This document shows positions 1 through 5,091 of a DNA stretch of 5,091 nt, piece by piece (position 1 is the first letter of the stretch; the number at the start of each line of letters is the position of its first letter). Source of the stretch: an uncultured Clostridium sp. (GTDB taxonomy: Bacteria > Bacillota > Clostridia > TANB77 > CAG-508); the NCBI GenBank assembly GCA_947057875.1, contig CAMSEX010000096.1, positions 1 through 5,091 on the forward strand, read 5' to 3'. The translations under genes were made by a program, and so were the position numbers. The notes below the pieces were generated by a model, which was given only the letters and a program-made list of their open reading frames with translations, made no database searches and was not told the DNA's origin.

Positions 1-50
1 GATCTACACTATAACCTACACTCTGTCCCTACACGACGCTCTTCCGATCT
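1..50 (+). other. Illumina P5-side sequencing adapter (artefact)
   Basis: The first 50 bases are not genomic. They read as the end of the P5 flow-cell oligo (GATCTACAC, 1-9), an 8-base i5-type index (TATAACCT, 10-17) and the 33-base read-1 primer site (18-50), ending in GCTCTTCCGATCT. Compared with the standard oligo as I remember it, position 25 is G where T is expected. The index is one base from the common TATAGCCT. The same variants appear at the other end. Genomic sequence starts at about 51. Confidence 0.97.
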
Positions 51-638
51 ATTCGCTCCAGCCGCCATTAATTCTGTGTTGATATTACTACAAATTGCCA
101 CAATTTCTACGATAATAATAGTCAGTGTTGTTTTAAAAACTTGTTCTACTGTTTGGGAACGCGCCGTAGCAGACATTTTTTGGTGCCCATTAAAATAACC
201 TCTAATGACAGACGAAATCGACACAAAAAATATCGCAGGTGACAATGTCATTAAGGTATATTCTGCTTCTGGAATTTGTAGCCACTCATAAGCAATGATT
301 TTCGCCCCTAAAAATAGCAAAAGTGTTCCTCCAAATCCAATAAATGCAAAAGCAACAAAAGCTATTTTAAAAATGCGGTTAGCACCTTTTCTATCTCCTA
401 ATGCTAATTTTTCTGACACTAATTTTGAAATCGCATTTGGAACACCAATTGAGGAAAGTGTCAGTAGCATCGCATATACTTGATATCCGCTCATATAAAT
501 AGCATTTCCGCTATCCCCAAATCCTTCACGGTTGGTAAGATACATACTATACACTAACCCTAGTATTTTAATAATCACTTGTGAACACATCAAGGATAAA
601 ACACCTTGCATAAACCCTTCTTTTTTTATCTTTGCCAT
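51..638 (-). CDS. SpoVB/MurJ-family polysaccharide or lipid II flippase, N-terminal part (truncated at contig end)
   Basis: This is the N-terminal 196 codons of a multidrug/oligosaccharidyl-lipid/polysaccharide (MOP) superfamily membrane transporter of the SpoVB/YtgP (MurJ-like) group. Such proteins flip undecaprenyl-linked cell-wall or polysaccharide precursors across the cytoplasmic membrane. Family signs are the hydrophobic helix near residues 12-33, a loop with GVPNAISKLVSE (65-76), helices around 87-112 and 131-146, and the hallmark RGYFNGHQKM followed by TARSQTVEQVFK (146-169). The start at 636-638 is supported by AAAGGGAAG a few bases upstream and by a consensus promoter at 760-732. 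Family members are about 500-550 residues, so roughly 60% is missing beyond position 51. A reading frame continues from 50 to 9 only because the adapter happens to be open; those 13 residues (RSEERRVGTECRL) are not part of the protein. I cannot tell whether it is the essential lipid II flippase, a sporulation SpoVB or another paralogue. Confidence 0.88.
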
Positions 639-662
639 AACTTCCCTTTCTATTTACTAACG

Positions 663-693
663 TAGTCAATATTTCTTACAGAAATATTGACTA
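663..693. repeat. Perfect 14-bp inverted repeat with 3-nt loop in the flippase leader
   Basis: TAGTCAATATTTCT (663-676) is exactly mirrored by AGAAATATTGACTA (680-693) around a 3-base loop. It lies 24 bp upstream of the flippase start codon and downstream of its predicted promoter, so it would form a stable hairpin in the leader RNA. Neither strand has a following T-run, so it does not look like an intrinsic terminator. It could be an mRNA-stabilising or protein-binding stem, or half of a dispersed palindromic repeat together with the adjoining 693-730 repeat. Confidence 0.85.
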
Positions 694-730
694 AGATATC
701 CGTAATTCACTTTGCTCAAACGGCTATCTT
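693..730. repeat. Inverted repeat (10-bp arms, 1 mismatch, 18-nt spacer)
   Basis: AAGATATCCG (693-702) and CGGCTATCTT (721-730) are inverted copies with one mismatch, separated by 18 bases. The repeat directly abuts the 663-693 palindrome, sharing base 693, and ends one base before the flippase -10 box. Transcription would start near 725, inside the right arm, so the full dyad exists only in DNA. An operator or the outer part of a compound repeat unit is more likely than an RNA structure. Confidence 0.6.
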
Positions 731-731
731 A

Positions 732-760
732 ATTATATTGTTTTTTTGCTAATGTTTCAA
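732..760 (-). promoter_or_regulatory. Predicted sigma-A promoter for the flippase gene
   Basis: Read on the minus strand, TTGAAA (760-755) is followed by exactly 17 bases and then a perfect TATAAT (737-732). This is a near-consensus vegetative promoter. Predicted initiation is around 725, giving a leader of about 87 nt that contains the 663-693 hairpin. It points away from the coupling-ATPase promoter at 852-880. Confidence 0.75.
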
Positions 761-784
761 TACTTTTTTATAAATATTCTTCAA

Positions 785-826
785 AAATTTATTTCAGAAG
801 TAATCCGAATAAATTTCTTCTGAAAT
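785..826. repeat. Overlapping inverted repeats between the divergent promoters
   Basis: Two dyads overlap here. ATTTCAGAAG (791-800) pairs with CTTCTGAAAT (817-826) across 16 bases. AAATTTATT (785-793) pairs with AATAAATTT (808-816). They share 791-793, so as nucleic-acid structures they exclude each other. The block sits almost midway between the two -35 boxes (755-760 and 852-857) and upstream of both predicted start sites, the place expected of a shared operator. No regulator gene is visible in the window. Confidence 0.6.
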
Positions 827-851
827 TTCCCATATTTTTTCACAAAAATAC

Positions 852-880
852 TTGCTTTTTTTGTGATTTTGTTAGATAAT
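852..880 (+). promoter_or_regulatory. Predicted sigma-A promoter for the coupling-ATPase gene
   Basis: TTGCTT (852-857), a 17-base spacer and GATAAT (875-880) form a plausible vegetative promoter. The -10 is 5 of 6 to consensus and the -35 has the TTG core. Initiation would be near 887, leaving an untranslated leader of about 80 nt before the ATG at 968. The left arm of the 878-915 dyad overlaps the end of the -10 box, so a protein bound there would block the promoter. Confidence 0.6.
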
Positions 881-915
881 ATAAGTAGATGAATTTTAAA
901 TTTACTACTTATATT
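878..915. repeat. Perfect 11-bp inverted repeat overlapping the -10 box and start site (possible operator)
   Basis: AATATAAGTAG (878-888) is perfectly mirrored by CTACTTATATT (905-915), with 16 bases between the arms. The left arm overlaps the last bases of the predicted -10 hexamer and the start site. The 16-base spacing equals that of the 791-826 dyad, though the arm sequences differ. Position and symmetry fit a repressor operator. Because the left arm is mostly upstream of the start site, a full RNA hairpin is unlikely. Confidence 0.6.
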
Positions 916-967
916 TAAGAGAAATATAAAATTTGAAAAAACTCTCTAAAAAAGGAGTCATAAACTC

Positions 968-3253
968 ATGAAATATATTGACAATTTCTTAAAAAAATTG
1001 AAAACAGATCGTAATACTTTTGCAACCTATATTTTAACCTTAATTTCTATTTATATTGTTGTTGACAGAGTTGCAGAAATGTTATTAATTGGATTTTCTG
1101 GTATATCTGTGTCATATTGGGGACCTTTTCAATACACGTTAGCTCTTGCCTGCCCTGTATTTGCCTTTTACTTTTCATTCGCCTCAAAATTTGTGACCTA
1201 TTCACGTATCAAATATTCATTCTTATATTTATATGCGATTATTTTATACACTGTTTCTATATCTATGTTTGTACAATGGATCAATAAAGCTGGCTGGCTA
1301 TTATTATTTTCAGTGCCTAATTATAGTTATATTATTAGCACTTTTATGGATTTAATTAGACCTGCATTTTCTGCAATGGCTTGGTATATACCAGTTACGA
1401 CATTCTATCCATTGTTTAAATTTATTTACTTAAAAGTCAATGATATGAAGGATATTCGAGATTCCATTACAGATTATCCTGGAATTGATTTATCTAACAA
1501 TAAAGAAGGTACTGGTCCTTACACTTGCGAAATCGTGCTTTGCAAAGACCGCGATACTTCAAAAATCATAAAAATACCTGAAAACAGACGTTATGAAGCT
1601 ATGCTCGTAACTGGTCCTTCTGGCTCTGGAAAAACTTCTATGATTTTTGAACCAATGATTGCTAGAGATTTAGAGAAAAAATATTTCTTAAAAGAAGCCT
1701 CCAAAGAAGTCGGCTTTACAGCATTACGAACTGGAATTGCAAATTTAAATTGTCCTTATGCCAATGATTACATCAATGAAAACTTCACTTTAAATATGCT
1801 AACACCTGTTTCTAGTAAAGAAAAAATTTACAAAGCTTATGTATCTAAACTTGCTTTTTCTTATGCTGGAGAAAATTCTGTTTTTAAAGATTTAGGATTA
1901 ACTTATTTAGCGCCTGACTTTGAATCTTTGTCACATATGATAGAAATTGCCGATAATTTTGGAATTGATTATCATGTAATTGACCCAAATAATCCTAATT
2001 CTGTGGGATTAAATCCATTTGCATTTAAAGATCCCATGAAAGCAGCTATTTCTGTTTCTGCTATTTTGAAAAGAATGGCTGAAACCAATATGGACGGTAA
2101 AAGCGTTGTAGCTTCTGAAGTAATGAAGCAAACTTCTATTGTTCAGGCAATTGAAAACATCACTTTATTGCTCAAAGAAATGTATCCAATTTCACATGAT
2201 AATACGTTGCCAACCTTGGAAAACTTATTAGATATTTTCAATAATCCTGACCAAATTGAAACCATGGCAGAACAGATGAAAGAAATTCCTGATTTAGTTG
2301 AAAAATATAAAATTCAACTCGATTACTTTAAAAAAATGTTTTACAAAAATGCTGCAAGACGTGAAGAAAATTTGCAATATCTGCAAATGGCTTCCTCTCA
2401 ATTAGAGTTACTACTACGTTATCCAAGTGTTAAAAATGTAATTTGTAATCAAACCAATAATATTAATTATGATAGTGTATTAAAAAATGGTGAAGTTGTC
2501 TTTATTTGTACTCGTCGTGGAGATTTAGGAGCAACTGTACATAAATCATTTGGTTTATTTATTTTACTTTTAATGCAACATTCTGTCTTATCTCGTCCTG
2601 GCATTGAAAAAACTAGACTTCCACACTTCTTGTACATTGATGAATTTCCACCATTTATGTGCAAAGCCACAGAAGATATTTTTACATTATATCGAAAATA
2701 CAGAGTTGGAGCGATTGTATCAACTCAAAATTTATCACAATTTGTAGCAGATAATTTTAAAAATACTGTTCTTGCCAATAGTACAACAAAGGTTACTTTT
2801 GGAAATAACACGCCAGCAGATAATGAATTTTGGTCAAAAGAATTTGGCGACCATCGTGAATGGATTTTCCAAAGTGATTATGACACTGGCAAAGTACAAT
2901 ATAGCCCAACTTACAAATCCATTAAATGGGATTGGAAAGCCAATATTAAACCTGGCGAAGTGCAGGCACTTGCTTTCAAAACAATTGTCTATAAAACTAA
3001 AGACATCAAAGGCAAAATGGTAGCTGGTAAAGCTAAAGTTGATTTTCTTGAATCAAAATATAAAGAAAAACAAAAAATTAAAGTTTATAATTTTTCAAAA
3101 TTCACAAATGGAATCAATATTCATGAAGTAACTAACAAAGGGCGCAAAAACGAATCTTCAGAACTTGAGAAAGATGAACCATTTAAAACAACACAAAATT
3201 CACATTACAAATTCGATGACGAAGATCCAATTGTTCATTATAAGAAAAGTTAA
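968..3253 (+). CDS. VirD4/TraG-type coupling ATPase (type IV secretion coupling protein-like), orphan
   Basis: This complete 761-residue protein resembles type IV coupling proteins, membrane-anchored hexameric ATPases that recruit DNA-protein substrates to a secretion channel. Residues 1-155 hold about 4-5 hydrophobic segments (near 19-42, 52-71, 82-104, 110-130, 134-155), more than the two of classical VirD4. The cytoplasmic part has Walker A GPSGSGKT (216-223) and Walker B FLYIDEF with D558-E559. STQNLSQF (585-592), with Q587, follows in the position of the conserved TraG glutamine motif. VIDPNNPNSVGLNPF (337-351) resembles the VirD4 segment after the second nucleotide-binding motif. The DPKGE-type motif is not recognisable; APDFESL (315-321), about 90 residues after Walker A, is the nearest equivalent. 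Residues 690-761 form a charged, probably disordered tail. The start has AGGAG at 953-957 and a 10-base spacer. No relaxase, VirB4 or pilin gene is in view. Substrate and partners are unknown. Confidence 0.85.
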   Translation: MKYIDNFLKKLKTDRNTFATYILTLISIYIVVDRVAEMLLIGFSGISVSYWGPFQYTLALACPVFAFYFSFASKFVTYSRIKYSFLYLYAIILYTVSISMFVQWINKAGWLLLFSVPNYSYIISTFMDLIRPAFSAMAWYIPVTTFYPLFKFIYLKVNDMKDIRDSITDYPGIDLSNNKEGTGPYTCEIVLCKDRDTSKIIKIPENRRYEAMLVTGPSGSGKTSMIFEPMIARDLEKKYFLKEASKEVGFTALRTGIANLNCPYANDYINENFTLNMLTPVSSKEKIYKAYVSKLAFSYAGENSVFKDLGLTYLAPDFESLSHMIEIADNFGIDYHVIDPNNPNSVGLNPFAFKDPMKAAISVSAILKRMAETNMDGKSVVASEVMKQTSIVQAIENITLLLKEMYPISHDNTLPTLENLLDIFNNPDQIETMAEQMKEIPDLVEKYKIQLDYFKKMFYKNAARREENLQYLQMASSQLELLLRYPSVKNVICNQTNNINYDSVLKNGEVVFICTRRGDLGATVHKSFGLFILLLMQHSVLSRPGIEKTRLPHFLYIDEFPPFMCKATEDIFTLYRKYRVGAIVSTQNLSQFVADNFKNTVLANSTTKVTFGNNTPADNEFWSKEFGDHREWIFQSDYDTGKVQYSPTYKSIKWDWKANIKPGEVQALAFKTIVYKTKDIKGKMVAGKAKVDFLESKYKEKQKIKVYNFSKFTNGINIHEVTNKGRKNESSELEKDEPFKTTQNSHYKFDDEDPIVHYKKS

Positions 3254-3258
3254 CAAAT

Positions 3259-3284
3259 AAAGGGCAAGTCAAACTTGCCCTTTT
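3259..3284 (+). terminator. Intrinsic terminator, probably bidirectional
   Basis: AAAGGGCAAGT (3259-3269) and ACTTGCCCTTT (3273-3283) form a perfect 11-bp stem with a 3-base loop, followed by TTTTAT on the plus strand. It begins 5 bases after the coupling-ATPase stop codon. On the minus strand the same stem follows the VanW-gene stop (3307) by about 23 bases and is trailed by TTATTTG, so it can serve both convergent units. Confidence 0.9.
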
Positions 3285-3306
3285 ATCTTCCCTGCCAATA
3301 TCTATC

Positions 3307-4766
3307 TTAATATTTTTTATACGTATCTCTTGACATTTTTTCTCGATTTACCACTTCCCCATTTTGTTTATAAATTTTATAAGCATCATATACAAGTGAT
3401 TTTGCTGTAGTTTTTACTAAATTATTTTCAATTGAAATTTCATATTCTGGATCATTTGGATTCTTATAACCATACACACTAATCGTTGCTACACCACCTT
3501 CTACAGTAGAAACCAACTTAATTGGATAACTTCTTGAATTTTTAAACTTAAAATCTGTCGAACCATACACAACTGTTGCATCTCGTCCACCTGATACATA
3601 CGATGGCACAAACATATGATTTCGTCTTGAAGTAATCTTCATATTTGCAAAAACTACCGCATTATACAGTGTACTTGTAATTTGACAAATACCGCCACCT
3701 AAACCATCTGTCACTTGCCCATCTGAAAATATAGCAGCATTTTTATAACCTGCCGCTATCGTTCTCCTTCCGTACTACTTTGTTGAACGAAAATTCTTCT
3801 TCTGGCATAATAACTTTTCCATTGATTTTATTAGAAGCTAGCCTTAAGTTAGTAGTTCGATCTGGATTATTAATATACTTTGTTGAATATGTCCCGAAGT
3901 AAATCTGGAAATGCCTCCATTCCCAAATCATTTACTGTCACTTCTGGCTTTGTCAAATTCAATTCAATAGCATATTCTTCTACATCTGGATTCGCTTCAA
4001 TTGCATTTTCAACAGCCTTCACATCAAAATCCACGCCTGTTACCTCTGCATAAACCATACGTGGCTCTGTTGTAAAATATGCATTTTGCATTTGGCGATA
4101 AACATCATCATGAATGGCAGTCACATTAATTTTGTCAGGATATTCTGTAAAGGTTGGAATATCAATACAAGTATTTTTATACGTAATATCTTGGACTTCT
4201 TCCAAAATTGTCTCTTTTAATTCATCCATATAAATTTTTGCACCATTTTTTCCATTGGTAATCATCACTTTGTTATCCTCTACATAATAACTACTTTGCT
4301 CTAATTGGTCTGGCAACTGTGCTTCAATTACTTCCAAATAAGAAATTAAAGCTTCTTGACTATATTTCAAAACTGGTTCTACATCAATTTTTGACATCAA
4401 AACATTAGCATAATCCTTCATATCTTTTATGATATTTCCACTCCTGCCAATCTTATATGCCAAATCAACCGATGCCTCCACATCAAACTCAGCATCAAAT
4501 TGCTCCACTTCAACATAATATTCATAATTTTTGTACTTCAAAATCAAATGGTCATTGAGTTCCAAATCTAAATTATCTTTAACCAATTTCACAGCTTCTT
4601 CTTTTGTCAAACCTGATACATTAATTCCTTTAATATATACCCCTGTTTGTATGGTTTCATCATTTTTATGAAGGATATAAAAGGAAACTACTCCTGCAAT
4701 CAAAATTCCCATCACAACAGCAACCAAGAGCAAATAAATCAAAATAAAATTTTTCTTTTTTACCAT
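3307..4766 (-). CDS. VanW-domain membrane-anchored protein, interrupted by two single-base frameshifts
   Basis: The three pieces join into one 485-residue protein if one extra base is dropped near 3896 and another near 3772. Residues 1-30 are a KKK start plus one membrane helix (about 8-30), placing the rest outside the cell. Residues 40-290 match the repeat region seen before VanW domains, often annotated as peptidoglycan-binding-like. Residues 291-485 are a full VanW domain: YSTKY and NRLA-like TTNLRLASNKING, MPEEEFSFNKVV (320-331), TIAAGYKNAA, GLGGGICQITSTLYNA (354-369), then RRNH and GGRDATVVYG. The role of VanW is unknown; the name comes from a glycopeptide-resistance cluster and does not imply resistance. 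The start at 4764-4766 has only a weak AAAGAAAG-type site 23 bp after lepA, which suggests cotranscription and coupling. The otherwise intact domain argues for sequencing error rather than real decay, but a recent pseudogene cannot be excluded. Confidence 0.85.
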
Positions 4767-4789
4767 ATCTTTTTCTTTCTTTACTTTAT

Positions 4790-5042
4790 TTATGTTTCAT
4801 CATCATTTAATTTCAAAACTGACAAAAATGCCTCTTGCGGAACTTGTACACTACCAATTTCACGCATTTTCTTTTTACCTCGTTTTTGCTTTTCTAACAA
4901 CTTCTTTTTTCTCGTAATATCTCCACCATAGCATTTGGCAAGCACATCTTTTCGCATAGCCGAAATAGTTTCTCTGGCAATAATTTTTCCACCAATTGCC
5001 GCCTGAATCGGAACTTCAAATAATTGTCTTGGAATTACTTTT
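4790..5042 (-). CDS. lepA: Elongation factor 4 (LepA), C-terminal end (truncated at contig end)
   Basis: Read on the minus strand, positions 5041 to 4793 encode the last 83 residues of LepA, the ribosome-associated translational GTPase EF4, and TAA lies at 4792-4790. Recognisable stretches are VIPRQLFEVPIQAAIGGKII, ARETISAMRKDVLAKCYGGD, then ITRKKKLLEKQKRGKKKM and a conserved end with VPQEAFLSVLKL. This is the LepA-specific C-terminal domain, whose basic helix reaches toward the peptidyl transferase centre and A-site tRNA in ribosome structures. Full LepA is about 600 residues, so the GTPase and EF-G-like domains lie beyond the adapter junction. The gene runs straight into the VanW gene with a 23-bp gap and no terminator between them. 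Identification is very secure because this domain is found only in LepA. Confidence 0.96.
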
Positions 5043-5091
5043 AGATCGGAAGAGCGTCGTGTAGGGACAGAGTGTAGGTTATAGTGTAGAT
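5043..5091 (-). other. Illumina P5-side sequencing adapter, reverse orientation (artefact)
   Basis: The final 49 bases begin with AGATCGGAAGAGC and are the exact reverse complement of positions 2-50, including the same index bases and the same non-standard base. They are adapter read-through, not genome. Genomic sequence ends at about 5042, inside lepA. Confidence 0.97.

Noticed and set aside
1..50. Terminal inverted repeats of a linear plasmid, phage or transposon (2-50 with 5043-5091)
   Set aside because: The sequence is recognisable Illumina adapter and it interrupts two conserved genes mid-frame, so it is not a biological terminus.
295..483. Plus-strand reading frame opposite the flippase gene
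   Set aside because: It is antisense to conserved flippase sequence with no promoter or ribosome site.
663..693. Rho-independent terminator at the 14-bp hairpin
   Set aside because: No T-run follows on either strand, and it lies in the leader between a good promoter and the flippase start codon.
639..967. tRNA, riboswitch, CRISPR or attachment site in the intergenic region
   Set aside because: I see no cloverleaf, no direct repeats with spacers, no known riboswitch core and no tRNA 3' end duplication; only promoters and inverted repeats.
2467..2670. Minus-strand reading frame of 67 residues inside the coupling-ATPase gene
   Set aside because: It lies opposite the conserved Walker B region, has no family resemblance and no ribosome binding signal; it is a shadow frame.
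2772..3023. Plus-strand reading frame of 83 residues in another frame of the ATPase gene
   Set aside because: Fully overlapped by the real gene, with no recognisable features.
3307..3714. Separate short VanW gene starting at GTG 3714
   Set aside because: The frame continues upstream to 3771 with family-like sequence (TIAAGYKNAAIFSDGQ), so the start is an artefact of the broken frame.
3743..3931. Separate small gene on the minus strand (62 residues)
   Set aside because: Its central part is the middle of the VanW domain (TKYINNPDRTTNLRLA to FNKVV) in the frame between the two frameshifts; both ends are out-of-frame reading.
3307..4766. Vancomycin resistance determinant
   Set aside because: VanW-domain proteins are widespread and their function is unknown. 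No vanA/vanB ligase, vanH, vanX or vanRS genes are present.
4647..4931. Plus-strand reading frame spanning the lepA-VanW gene junction
   Set aside because: It is antisense to lepA and the VanW membrane helix; its Phe-rich composition reflects lysine-rich coding on the other strand.

Overview
The window is a 4,992-bp piece of low-GC bacterial chromosome (about positions 51-5042) flanked at both ends by Illumina-type sequencing adapter. Positions 2-50 and 5043-5091 are perfect reverse complements and read as the P5-side adapter, including an 8-base index. They are library artefacts. The biology lies between them. AT-rich composition, strong purine-rich ribosome binding sites, sigma-A type promoters, a SpoVB/MurJ-type transporter of the Firmicutes kind and a Clostridia-like LepA C-terminus suggest an anaerobic Firmicute, perhaps Lachnospiraceae-like. 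That placement is from memory of family sequences, not from a search.

Layout, left to right. (1) The first 196 codons of a SpoVB/MurJ-family lipid flippase on the minus strand (638 down to 51), cut by the adapter. (2) A 329-bp divergent intergenic region with two good back-to-back promoters (minus 760-732, plus 852-880) and an unusual density of inverted repeats: 663-693, 693-730, 785-826 and 878-915. (3) A complete 761-residue VirD4/TraG-type coupling ATPase on the plus strand (968-3253), with its own promoter, Shine-Dalgarno site and intrinsic terminator. (4) A hairpin terminator (3259-3284) shared with the convergent minus-strand operon. (5) A VanW-domain membrane-anchored protein on the minus strand (4766 down to 3307), whose frame is broken twice by single extra bases near 3896 and 3772. 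Corrected, it would be 485 residues. (6) The last 83 codons of lepA (EF4) on the minus strand (5042 down to 4790), 23 bp upstream of the VanW gene and probably in one operon with it.

Three of the genes look like ordinary chromosomal functions: envelope lipid flipping, a cell-wall-associated VanW protein and a translation factor. The odd one out is the coupling ATPase, a protein normally found with relaxase and secretion-channel genes. Here it is a monocistronic unit between housekeeping genes with no transfer genes in view. It also departs from textbook VirD4 in having about 4-5 predicted membrane segments, a long spacer after Walker A and no recognisable DPKGE-type motif. It and the divergent regulatory region are the most interesting parts of the window. 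The clearest practical messages are the adapter ends, the adapter-derived tail on the left-hand reading frame and the two frameshifts.
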